Positions 17,858 to 25,605 of a stretch of 64,000 nt of DNA are shown here, in pieces. This DNA comes from Scatomorpha sp964367935 (GTDB taxonomy: Bacteria > Bacillota > Clostridia > Oscillospirales > Oscillospiraceae): NCBI GenBank assembly GCA_964367935.1, contig CAYIYZ010000006.1, positions 1 through 64,000 of the forward strand, written 5' to 3'. Positions within the stretch are counted from its first letter, which is position 1; each line of letters starts with the position of its first letter. Made by a program: the position numbers and the translations under genes. The notes under the pieces are model-generated. The model had not been told where the DNA came from, searched no databases, and saw only the letters and a list, made by a program, of their open reading frames with translations.

Positions 17858-18919
17858 ATGAATTACAAGATTTTATCAATAAATCCCGGCTCAACCTCCA
17901 CTAAGATAGCTCTGTACGAGAACGAGACTGAGCTGTTCTGCACCACTTTGCGTCACAGTGTTGAGGAGCTTGCTCCCTTCCCCGATATAGCAGATCAGTA
18001 CGACTTCCGTAAAAACCTTGTAATGACAGAGCTCGAAAAGCACGGCTACAAGGCAGAGGATCTGTCCGCAGTCGTAGGACGTGGCGGTCTTTTCACTGGT
18101 ATTAAAGCAGGCGGTTACAAGGTAACCGAGAAGATGAAAGAGATGGCTGCAAGCGACAAAGTTGTACCTCACGCTTCCAACATCGGTTCTTTGATTAGTG
18201 CTGCTATAGCTGAGCCTCTGGGCATCCCCGCTTACATTTACGATAGCGTCTGCGCTGACGAGCTCACTGATGAAGCTCGTGTCACCGGTCTTTCCGACAT
18301 AGTCAGGACAAGCACCTACCACGTACTAAACACCAAGGCTATGGGCAGAAAGTATGCTGAGAGCGTTGGCAAGAAGTACGAGGACCTCAACATGATCATA
18401 GCTCACATGGGCGGCGGTATCACTGTCGGCGCACACTGCAAGGGTCGCATTGTTGACGTTCTTGCTGACCACGAAGGTCCCTTCTCTCCCGAGCGTGCCG
18501 GCGGTCTGCCTGCACTTGACCTCGTGAAGCTATGCTTCTCCGGCAAATACGATGAGAAGACTTTGGGTAAAATGATCCGTGGTAACGGTGGCCTTAAGTC
18601 ACTGCTCGGTACCACTGACTGCATAGCTGTTGAGAATGAAGCTTTGGCAGGAAACGAGAAGACTAAGCTAATTTACGATGCAATGGCTTACAATGTCGCT
18701 AAGGGCATAGCAAAGATGGCTCCTGCTCTCAAGTTTAACATTGACGCTGTCGTTATAACAGGCGGCATAGCCTATTCTAAGTACCTCACAGATCTCATCT
18801 GCGAGTACCTCGGCGGTTTTGCAAACGTCGTTGTTCTCCCCGGCGAGAACGAGATGGAGGCTCTGACCTTCGGCGCTCTACGCATACTTAAGGGTGAGGA
18901 AATAGCTCAGGAATACTAA
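17858..18919 (+). CDS. buk: Butyrate kinase, first copy
   Basis: A 353-residue ASKHA-fold kinase that makes butyrate and ATP from butyryl phosphate. The N-terminal phosphate loop NPGSTSTK (about 8-15), HMGGGITVGAH (about 187), GRIVDVLADHEGPFSPERAG and the adenosine-site VVITGGIAYSK (about 299) are all present. The start is ATG 17858 with AAGGAG eight bases upstream and 19 bases after the ptb stop; the frame remains open upstream inside ptb. Clear paralogue of the next gene, with the same length and about three quarters identity judged by eye. Confidence 0.95.
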   Translation: MNYKILSINPGSTSTKIALYENETELFCTTLRHSVEELAPFPDIADQYDFRKNLVMTELEKHGYKAEDLSAVVGRGGLFTGIKAGGYKVTEKMKEMAASDKVVPHASNIGSLISAAIAEPLGIPAYIYDSVCADELTDEARVTGLSDIVRTSTYHVLNTKAMGRKYAESVGKKYEDLNMIIAHMGGGITVGAHCKGRIVDVLADHEGPFSPERAGGLPALDLVKLCFSGKYDEKTLGKMIRGNGGLKSLLGTTDCIAVENEALAGNEKTKLIYDAMAYNVAKGIAKMAPALKFNIDAVVITGGIAYSKYLTDLICEYLGGFANVVVLPGENEMEALTFGALRILKGEEIAQEY

Positions 18920-18944
18920 AATTATTATAGACAGGAGATGTACC

Positions 18945-20006
18945 ATGGATTACAAAATACTTTCTATTAATCCCGGCTCAACTTCCACGAAGATAGCTCT
19001 TTACGAGAACGAAAACGAGCTGTTTTGCACGACCATTCGTCATAGTGTCGAGGAGCTTGCTCCCTATGCTGAAGTTTATGATCAGGCCGACTTCCGTAAA
19101 GAGCTCGTTATTAACGAGTTGAAAAAGAACGGTTATGAACTCTCAGATTTACACGCAACTGTAGGTCGTGGTGGTCTGTTCACTAACATCAGAGCAGGCG
19201 GTTATGCAGTTAACCAGAAGATGAAGGATCTCGTCAAGAGCGGAACTATGATAGCTCACGCTTCTAACCTCGGTTCACTCATCAGCGCTGCTATAGCTGA
19301 GCCTCTGGGCATCCCGGCTTATGTCTATGACTGTGTGTCTTCCGATGATCTTAAGGACATCGCAAGAATAACAGGACTACCCGAAGTCGTTCGTGAGAGC
19401 ACCTGCCACGTACTGAACACCAAGGCTATGGGAAGAAAGTATGCCGAGAGCATAGGCAAAAAATACGAGGACTTAAACCTTGTTATTGCGCACTTGGGTG
19501 GCGGCATCTCCGTCAGCGCACACGAGAAAGGCCTAATTGTTGATATGGTCGCTGACGACGAGGGCTCATTCTCCCCCGAGCGTGCCGGTGGTCTGCCCGC
19601 TGTGAAGACTGCTAAACTCTGCTTCTCCGGTGAATATGACCAGAAGAGCTTCTCTAAGCTCATCAGAGGCGGCGGCGGCTTAAAGCGTCACCTCGGCACA
19701 ACAGACTGCATAGAAGTAGAAAAGAGAATAGAAAACGGCGACGAGCAGGCTAAGAAAATCTATGACGCCATGGCTTACTGCGTTGCAAAGGACATCGGAC
19801 GCATGTCCGCCCCCCTTCGTTTTGATGTAGATGCTGTCGTCATCACCGGCGGTATAGCCTACTCTAAGCCTCTAACCGATCTCATCTGCGAGTACCTCGG
19901 TAGCTACACCAAGCTCGTCGTACTTCCCGGTGAGAACGAGATGGAAGCTCTTACTTTCGGTGCTCTGCGTATATTGCGCGGCGAAGAAGTTGCACAGGAA
20001 TACTAA
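18945..20006 (+). CDS. buk: Butyrate kinase, second copy
   Basis: A 353-residue paralogue of the preceding kinase, 25 bases downstream with AGGAG before its ATG. It keeps the NPGSTSTK loop, HLGGGISVSAH, DEGSFSPERAGGLPA and VVITGGIAYSK. Both end in GEEXAQEY, so this is a recent or constrained tandem duplication. Differences cluster at surface-like positions (for example RGNGG becomes RGGGG), and nothing catalytic is lost. It might favour another acyl phosphate such as isobutyryl, isovaleryl or propionyl; sequence alone does not decide. Followed by a hairpin-rich tail and a terminator at 20162-20194. Confidence 0.94.
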   Translation: MDYKILSINPGSTSTKIALYENENELFCTTIRHSVEELAPYAEVYDQADFRKELVINELKKNGYELSDLHATVGRGGLFTNIRAGGYAVNQKMKDLVKSGTMIAHASNLGSLISAAIAEPLGIPAYVYDCVSSDDLKDIARITGLPEVVRESTCHVLNTKAMGRKYAESIGKKYEDLNLVIAHLGGGISVSAHEKGLIVDMVADDEGSFSPERAGGLPAVKTAKLCFSGEYDQKSFSKLIRGGGGLKRHLGTTDCIEVEKRIENGDEQAKKIYDAMAYCVAKDIGRMSAPLRFDVDAVVITGGIAYSKPLTDLICEYLGSYTKLVVLPGENEMEALTFGALRILRGEEVAQEY

Positions 20007-20014
20007 AAATTACT

Positions 20015-20100
20015 GGCGAAAAACAGGTTTTTCGCCAAAAAGGGGTTCTCGGCTTGCGAGCCTCGATAGGAATCTGTGGCGTGTACACGCCCCGCCACAG
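20015..20100. repeat. Cluster of three hairpins after the second butyrate kinase
   Basis: Three palindromes in 86 bases: GGCGAAAAAC/GTTTTTCGCC (20015-20036, 10-bp arms and a 2-base loop), GGCT/AGCC (20051-20062) and CTGTGGCG/CGCCACAG (20074-20100). The last encloses the competing perfect palindrome GGCGTGT/ACACGCC (20078-20091). No T-run follows, so these are not ordinary terminators. The first has an AAAAAC/GTTTTT core like the first hairpin of the repeats at 1693 and 47686. No gene is seen between 20007 and 20256. Confidence 0.5.
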
Positions 20101-20161
20101 ATGAAATTTAGCATTTTTCAAAAATCAGACCAGGTAGAGGTATGCGTTTTTTGACAAACAT

Positions 20162-20194
20162 AACTGCCGCATCTTCGGGTGCGGCAGTTTTTTG
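20162..20194 (+). terminator. Rho-independent terminator after the buk pair
   Basis: AACTGCCGCA pairs with TGCGGCAGTT (20162-20171 with 20180-20189) around TCTTCGGG, followed by TTTTTG. Ends the ptb-buk-buk transcript. Confidence 0.85.
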
Positions 20195-20200
20195 TTTTAC

Positions 20201-20229
20201 TTGCCATTTTCTTACAGAGCGTTTATACT
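20201..20229 (+). promoter_or_regulatory. Putative promoter of the SLH protein gene
   Basis: TTGCCA (20201-20206) and TATACT (20224-20229), 17-base spacer, just after the buk terminator and 27 bases before the ATG. Confidence 0.55.
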
Positions 20230-20256
20230 GAATAAAATATACTTAGGAGTGATTTT

Positions 20257-22212
20257 ATGAAAAAAATTGTATTACTACTTGTTTTTGCGCTTTTGATTTC
20301 GTCCATGAGCATGTCAGTATTCGCCATAGACGACAAGAACGATACAGAGCCTGTAGACACAGCTACTTGGGTCACTGTTGACGGTATAATCGGCGGTCAA
20401 ATTAAATTCGACAGTGAAAACGGTAAGATATTAGACGCTAACAAGAACATCACACAGGCGCACATCCCTTCGATGATTAACGGCGTTGAGGTCGTTTACA
20501 TCGCCAACAATGCCTTTAGCGACAGTGCTTCGCTGACGAGTCTTGTAGTACCCGGCACTGTGGAAAAAATAGTGCTCGGCACTTTTTCGCACTGCAATAA
20601 TTTGGAGAGCGTCACCCTAGAGGAAGGTGTCAAGGAAATAGGTGTCAGTGCTTTTTATGAAGCTAAGTCGCTCACCTCGCTCAGCTTACCCTCCTCTCTC
20701 GAGGAGATAGACAACACCGCTTTCGGGCTTTGCACCTCACTTAAGTCCGTCGTCATTCCCGAGGGTGTTACAGAGGTCGGGAAGATGGTATTTTACGGAA
20801 GTAGCTCCATGCAGAGCGCTACCTTGCCGCTTAGCCTCACGGAGATCGGCAACGACATGTTCTGGCAATGCTCTAAGTTTGAGTCCGTGTACTACGGCGG
20901 CACGGCAGATGATTGGGCCGCTATAGACCTCGATAATGACAACAAGGAACTGCTGTCCGCCACGTTTTACGATCTTGATGGTACCGAGATGCTACCGACA
21001 AGTGCAGGCTCAAAGGGCGGTTGGATAAGTGTCGAAGGTATAGAGGGCGGCATGATTCTATTTGACGACAGTAACGGTAAGATCCTCGCAGTCGAGGAGG
21101 GGATAACTCAGGCGCACATTCCATCTGAGATTAACGGCGTTACAGTGACTTACATAGATAATAAGGCTTTCGCCTCCAGTGAGACGCTCACCAGTCTTAT
21201 TGTCCCCGGTACTGTGAAGAAGATAGGCCTCGGCAGTTTCTCGCATTGTGAGGAGCTCAAAACTGTCACTTTGGAGGAGGGCGTTGAGGAACTCGGCGTC
21301 AGCGCCTTTTATAACTGTGAGGAGCTGACGGAGCTCAGCTTACCGCAGAGCCTCAAGAGCATAGACAACACCGCTTTCGGCCTTAACTCTGCTTTGACGG
21401 AAGTCACTTTGCCCGAGGGTCTGGTTTCCCTCGGTAACATGACATTCTACGGCAGTGAGAACCTCAAAACAGCATATCTCCCCTCCACGCTCAATTATAT
21501 GGGTGAGAAAATATTCTGGCAATGCCACGACTTCACAGACATAGTATATAACGGTCTTGAAGAAGACTGGAACGACATCCGCATATCCGCCATAAACGAG
21601 AAGCTATACGAGAGCACAGTTACACTTTCGGACGGCACTACGATAGAGCCCGAAGTATCGGATAAGGCTGATAGGCCCAGCGATTGGGCAAAGGAGGAGC
21701 TCGGTGAAGCGAGTGGTGTCGGTCTTGTCATTATCCTGCCCGGAATGCCACAGTATTCGGACGATATGACCCGTGAGCAGTTTGCGGAGATCGTCGTGAA
21801 CATGGTTGAGATTTCCTTGGGTAGAGAACTCGATGTTGAGCCGAACAAGTTCACGGACACGGACAGCGAAGCTATAGCGAAGGCTTTCGGCATAGGCGTA
21901 GTCACCGGCATGACGGACACTGAGTTTAATCCCGATGGTACAGTGACAAGAGAGCAGATAGCGGCTATGCTGTTTCGTGCCGCCGCCTATATAGTCGAGA
22001 ACGGCGGCAACTCTTCTGTCATCGCAGACTATGCGGATCTCACTGCTTTCAGTGACAGTGACGAAGTTTCCGATTGGGCGAAAGAGAGTGTATCAGCGCT
22101 GACGGCGAGCGGTATAATGCAGGGTACGTCAAATAGTACGCTGTCACCCCAGTCACATACGACGCTCGAACAGGGTATATTGTTGGTTTACAGGCTATTT
22201 TTAGCGGCGTAA
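20257..22212 (+). CDS. SLH-domain surface protein with BspA-type leucine-rich repeats
   Basis: A 651-residue exported protein: KK start and hydrophobic signal peptide (1-23, cleavage near VFA), then two tandem copies of a block of about 215 residues. Each block opens with a W-x-V-x-GI-GG strand and holds BspA/TpLRR repeats (SLTSLVVPGTVEKI, LESVTLEEGVKEIG type) ending in FWQC and a DDW or EDW motif. The C-terminus (about 475-651) carries SLH repeats (SDWAKEELGEASG, FNPDGTVTREQIAAML, VSDWAKESVSALTASGIMQG) that should anchor it to secondary wall polymers. The role is probably adhesion or cell-surface structure. It stands alone on the plus strand with its own promoter. Confidence 0.9.
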   Translation: MKKIVLLLVFALLISSMSMSVFAIDDKNDTEPVDTATWVTVDGIIGGQIKFDSENGKILDANKNITQAHIPSMINGVEVVYIANNAFSDSASLTSLVVPGTVEKIVLGTFSHCNNLESVTLEEGVKEIGVSAFYEAKSLTSLSLPSSLEEIDNTAFGLCTSLKSVVIPEGVTEVGKMVFYGSSSMQSATLPLSLTEIGNDMFWQCSKFESVYYGGTADDWAAIDLDNDNKELLSATFYDLDGTEMLPTSAGSKGGWISVEGIEGGMILFDDSNGKILAVEEGITQAHIPSEINGVTVTYIDNKAFASSETLTSLIVPGTVKKIGLGSFSHCEELKTVTLEEGVEELGVSAFYNCEELTELSLPQSLKSIDNTAFGLNSALTEVTLPEGLVSLGNMTFYGSENLKTAYLPSTLNYMGEKIFWQCHDFTDIVYNGLEEDWNDIRISAINEKLYESTVTLSDGTTIEPEVSDKADRPSDWAKEELGEASGVGLVIILPGMPQYSDDMTREQFAEIVVNMVEISLGRELDVEPNKFTDTDSEAIAKAFGIGVVTGMTDTEFNPDGTVTREQIAAMLFRAAAYIVENGGNSSVIADYADLTAFSDSDEVSDWAKESVSALTASGIMQGTSNSTLSPQSHTTLEQGILLVYRLFLAA

Positions 22213-22238
22213 AGGATCATTCTACATAAATATATAAC

Positions 22239-22268
22239 TTGACAGATACTTGTCCGAAGGACTATTAT
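22239..22268 (+). promoter_or_regulatory. Putative promoter of the AIM24-family gene
   Basis: A perfect TTGACA (22239-22244) and TATTAT (22263-22268), 18-base spacer, 46 bases before the ATG. There is no terminator-like hairpin in the 102-base gap after the SLH gene. Confidence 0.5.
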
Positions 22269-22314
22269 TATGATGTGCATATTTGTGTAAATAAAATTAA
22301 CAGGGGGTAATAAA

Positions 22315-22995
22315 ATGAAGTATCAAATTACAGGCGGTTCTTTGCCCGTTCTACTCTGCCAGTTAGATCCGGGCGAGACGATGGTCAGTGAGTCGGGCGG
22401 TAGGACATGGGCGCGCGGCAACGTAGAGACAATCGCAACATCGGGCGGCGGAGCAAAGAAGATGCTCGGCAGGATGTTTAGCGGTGAGAGTCTTTTTATG
22501 ACAAAGTATACAGCTCAGGGACCCAGTGAAGTTGCTTTTACTTCAAGTTTCCCCGGCTCTATAGTGCCCATGGAACTCGCTCCCGGCCAGTCTATAATCT
22601 GCCAGAAGAAGTCTTTCCTCTGCGCAACAGACGGTGTCGAACTCTCCATGTTCTTCAACAAGAAGATAGGTTCAGGTCTCTTTGGTGGCGAAGGCTTCAT
22701 TATGCAGAAGGTTACAGGCCCGGGTGTTGTTTTTGTCGAGATGGACGGTCACGTCACGGAGTATGACTTGCAGCCCGGCGAGAAGCTCACCTGTGACACC
22801 GGCGTGCTCGCTATGATGGAGGAGACTTGCAGCCTTGACATTCAGATGGTAAAGGGAGTTAAGAACATGCTGTTCGGCGGCGAGGGTCTCATTGATACCG
22901 TTCTGACAGGCCCCGGTAAGGTTTGGCTACAGTCTATGACAATAGAGAAGCTCGCAGGACTCATTATTCCTTATGTACCTACTTCAAGCAAGTAA
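22315..22995 (+). CDS. AIM24/TIGR00266 family protein
   Basis: A 226-residue all-beta protein of the AIM24 (TIGR00266) family. The start is MKYQITGGSLPVLLCQLDPGE. Repeated glycine-rich turns follow: ESGGRTWARGN, MFSGESLFMTKYTA, FGGEGFIMQKVTGPGVVFVE, FGGEGLIDTVLTGPGKVWLQ. The family makes trimeric beta-prism-like barrels; bacterial function is not established, though members recur beside SPFH, zinc-ribbon and membrane-stress genes, as here. GGGGG lies eight bases before ATG. No signal peptide or membrane helix is visible, so it should be cytoplasmic or peripheral to the membrane. Confidence 0.9.
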   Translation: MKYQITGGSLPVLLCQLDPGETMVSESGGRTWARGNVETIATSGGGAKKMLGRMFSGESLFMTKYTAQGPSEVAFTSSFPGSIVPMELAPGQSIICQKKSFLCATDGVELSMFFNKKIGSGLFGGEGFIMQKVTGPGVVFVEMDGHVTEYDLQPGEKLTCDTGVLAMMEETCSLDIQMVKGVKNMLFGGEGLIDTVLTGPGKVWLQSMTIEKLAGLIIPYVPTSSK

Positions 22996-23027
22996 ATAAA
23001 AATAGTACAGTTTCATAGAAAAGTACA

Positions 23028-23056
23028 TTTACAAGTATCGATTTGCCGTATATAAT
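23028..23056 (+). promoter_or_regulatory. SigA-type promoter of the SPFH operon
   Basis: TTTACA (23028-23033) and a perfect TATAAT (23051-23056), 17-base spacer, 45 bases before the SPFH start. Confidence 0.65.
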
Positions 23057-23101
23057 GGTAACATCGGTACTTGTATTTTATTTTAACGGGAGGTAAAGAT
23101 T

Positions 23102-24472
23102 ATGGGACTTATTAAAGCTATAACAGGCGCTGCCGGCGGTGTCTTGGCAGATCAGTGGAAGGAATATTTTTATTGCGAATCTATAGACGCGGATGTTCTT
23201 GTGTGTAAGGGTGAAAAGCGCACTTCGGGTCGTAGCTCCAACACTAAGGGTGAGGATAACATCATCTCAAACGGCTCTGTTATCGCTGTCGCTGACGGAC
23301 AGTGCATGATAATAGTTGATAACGGTAAAGTTGCTGAAATCTGCGCCGAACCCGGTGAGTTTACTTATGACACCTCCACCGAACCGTCCATATTCTCCGG
23401 TGACTTGGGTGAGGGAATAAAAAGTACGTTCATGAACATAGGTAAGCGTTTTACTTTCGGCGGACAGCCCGCTAAAGACCAGCGCATATACTACTTCAAC
23501 ATGAAGGAGCTCATGGGCAATAAGTACGGCACTCCCAGCCCCGTGCCTTTCCGTGTTGTTGACCAGAACATAGGCCTTGATATCGACATTTCAATTCGTT
23601 GTCACGGTGAGTACTCCTACAAAATTACAGATCCCATGCTATTTTACACGAATGTCTGCGGCAACGTTTCCGACGACTACCGTCGTTCGGAGATAGATGG
23701 TCAGCTTAAGAGCGAGCTCATGACGGCGCTACAGCCCGCCTTCGCTAAGATCTCGGCTATGGGTATACGCTACAGTGCACTCCCCGGTCACACTATGGAA
23801 ATGGCGGACGCTCTCAACGAAGTGCTCTCTAAGAAATGGAGTGAGCTGAGGGGAATTAAGATTCACTCCTTCGGTGTGTCCTCCGTCAAAGCCTCAGAGG
23901 AAGATGAGGCTATGATAAAAGAGCTACAGCGTAACGCCACCTTCCGCAACCCCACTATGGCAGCGGCGCACCTTGTCGGTGCTCAAGCGAGCGCCATGCA
24001 GGATGCGGCGAATAATCAGGCAGGCGGCATGATGGGCTTCATGGGCATGAATATGGCACAGGGCGCAGGCGGTATGAACGCCAACAACCTCTTCGCCATG
24101 GGTCAGCAGCAACAACAGCAGCAACAGCAACAGCAATATCAGCAACAGCAATACCAACAGCCAGCACCTCAGCAAGCTGCTCCGAGTGCACCGCCTGCTT
24201 CCGCTTGGGCTTGCTCTTGCGGTAACAGCAGTAACACCGGCAAATTCTGCGATGAGTGCGGCACACCGAAGCCTGCCGAGGCTCAGGGTTGGACTTGCTC
24301 CTGCGGCGCTGTTAATAAGGGTAAGTTCTGCCCTGAATGCGGTGGTAGAAAGCCTGCAGACGCTCCGCTTTACGCTTGCGATAAGTGCGGCTGGAATCCG
24401 CCCGATCCCAAAAATCCTCCGAAGTTCTGCCCCGAATGCGGTGACGGCTTCGATGAGGGTGACGTGAAGTAA
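23102..24472 (+). CDS. SPFH-domain protein with poly-Gln linker and zinc ribbons (YdjI-like)
   Basis: A 456-residue protein. The N-terminal part (about 1-300) is the SPFH/Band 7-like domain of the YdjI 'virion core protein' group (MGLIKAITGAAGGVLADQWKEYFYC, and later GIKIHSFGVSSVKASEED). Residues 300-365 are Met/Gly/Asn-rich and then almost pure Gln/Tyr (24104-24165). The C-terminus carries three zinc ribbons: CSCG..FCDECG, CSCG..FCPECG and CDKCG..FCPECG. YdjI belongs to the PspA-associated ydjFGHI envelope operon of Bacillus; here no PspA gene is adjacent. Zinc-ribbon and TPM genes follow in the same operon. The Gln tract is an imperfect CAG/CAA repeat and may vary in length between strains. 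Confidence 0.9.
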   Translation: MGLIKAITGAAGGVLADQWKEYFYCESIDADVLVCKGEKRTSGRSSNTKGEDNIISNGSVIAVADGQCMIIVDNGKVAEICAEPGEFTYDTSTEPSIFSGDLGEGIKSTFMNIGKRFTFGGQPAKDQRIYYFNMKELMGNKYGTPSPVPFRVVDQNIGLDIDISIRCHGEYSYKITDPMLFYTNVCGNVSDDYRRSEIDGQLKSELMTALQPAFAKISAMGIRYSALPGHTMEMADALNEVLSKKWSELRGIKIHSFGVSSVKASEEDEAMIKELQRNATFRNPTMAAAHLVGAQASAMQDAANNQAGGMMGFMGMNMAQGAGGMNANNLFAMGQQQQQQQQQQQYQQQQYQQPAPQQAAPSAPPASAWACSCGNSSNTGKFCDECGTPKPAEAQGWTCSCGAVNKGKFCPECGGRKPADAPLYACDKCGWNPPDPKNPPKFCPECGDGFDEGDVK

Positions 24473-24503
24473 GCTACGCACAAATACGAAATGAGGTCTT
24501 TCT

Positions 24504-25598
24504 ATGAATGAAACTGTGATAAAATATCAATGCCCCACCTGCGGTGCACCTTTGCGCTTCGACTCCACTAAGCAGAAAATTGTTTGCGACTCCTGTGACA
24601 GTGAGTATGAGCAAGACTATTTCAAAGACGCAGACGAGGACGCTGACCTCCCTGAGGGTGAGGAAAAAGTACAAATTGACTGGAAAGTTGAGGGTGTAGT
24701 CAATAAGCAAGAGGTCATGGAAGACCAGCCGGGCTTCATTTGCACCTCATGTGGTGCTGAAATCGTATCAGATGGGAACACGGTCGCTACCGAATGCATG
24801 TACTGCAACAACCCCGTTGTTATGACCGGTAACGTCAGCGGAATGGTGAAACCCGACATGGTCATACCTTTCAAGATAAACGAGGAACAAGCAAAGAACA
24901 TGCTCAAAGACTTCTATAAGGGTAAGCGCCTATTGCCCACGGCCTTCAAAAACAAGGTTAAGCTTTCCGATATTTCGGGCATGTATGTCCCCTTCTGGCT
25001 GTTTTCTTGTACTGGTGAGGGCGACGTACGCTTTAGTGCCACTAAAATGAGGACTTGGAGTGACAGTAACTATAAGTACACAAACACCAAGTACTATAAA
25101 ATCACTCGTGTAGGTAGTGTTGGTTTTGAGCTCATACCTGTGGATGCCTCCACTAAGATGGAAGATAACTACATGGACGGCTTGGAGCCTTACAATTACA
25201 ACGATTTGGTGGACTTTGATTCTTTGTACATGGCAGGCTACTTCGCCGATAAGTTCGATGTCGGTGTTGCTGAGTCGGGTGAACGTGCCTCGGGGCGTGT
25301 CGTTCAGTCTGTTATTGACACTTTCCGTAACACCGTACACGGCTACACCACCGTACACAAGAGCACAGCTAACGTGCAGATGACTGGTGAAGATATCCGC
25401 TATGTACTGCTTCCCGTTTGGATGCTCAACATGAAGTATGAGGGTAAAATGTACCAGTTTGCCATAAACGGACAGACCGGTAAGGTCTCGGGCGCACTGC
25501 CCATAGATAAGCTAAAGCAAAAGCTGTATTTTTTGGCTACGCTTTTAGGCAGTGCGGCTGTACTCACGCCCATCATTAGCTGGATCATGCAGGCGTAG
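24504..25598 (+). CDS. TFIIB-type zinc-ribbon membrane protein (YdjG-like)
   Basis: A 364-residue protein. A four-cysteine ribbon leads (YQCPTCGAPLRFD..IVCDSCDSEY, about 8-32), and a second follows (FICTSCGAEIV..TECMYCNNPVV, about 78-105). The middle (about 120-335) is a beta-rich domain with the conserved KLSDISGMYVPFWLFSC and VLLPVWMLNMKY. One hydrophobic helix ends the protein (about 343-362). Equivalent zinc-ribbon proteins sit beside SPFH and TPM genes in the Bacillus ydj operon. The gene starts 31 bases after the SPFH gene with GAGGT before ATG, and the next gene begins 7 bases after its stop. Function is unknown; a membrane-linked adaptor is a guess. Confidence 0.85.
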   Translation: MNETVIKYQCPTCGAPLRFDSTKQKIVCDSCDSEYEQDYFKDADEDADLPEGEEKVQIDWKVEGVVNKQEVMEDQPGFICTSCGAEIVSDGNTVATECMYCNNPVVMTGNVSGMVKPDMVIPFKINEEQAKNMLKDFYKGKRLLPTAFKNKVKLSDISGMYVPFWLFSCTGEGDVRFSATKMRTWSDSNYKYTNTKYYKITRVGSVGFELIPVDASTKMEDNYMDGLEPYNYNDLVDFDSLYMAGYFADKFDVGVAESGERASGRVVQSVIDTFRNTVHGYTTVHKSTANVQMTGEDIRYVLLPVWMLNMKYEGKMYQFAINGQTGKVSGALPIDKLKQKLYFLATLLGSAAVLTPIISWIMQA

Positions 25599-25605
25599 GG
25601 GGGAT

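Noticed and set aside
19930..20154. 74-codon plus-strand frame across the end of the second buk gene
   Set aside because: Starts inside buk in another frame and runs through the hairpin cluster; no ribosome-binding site.
24104..24165. CAG/CAA run considered as a CRISPR or tandem DNA repeat array
   Set aside because: It is in frame inside a coding sequence and has no spacers; it is a poly-Gln tract.
23924..24481. 185-codon minus-strand frame opposite the SPFH C-terminus
   Set aside because: Leu-rich frame produced by the reverse complement of the CAG/CAA tract and zinc ribbons; no support as a gene.
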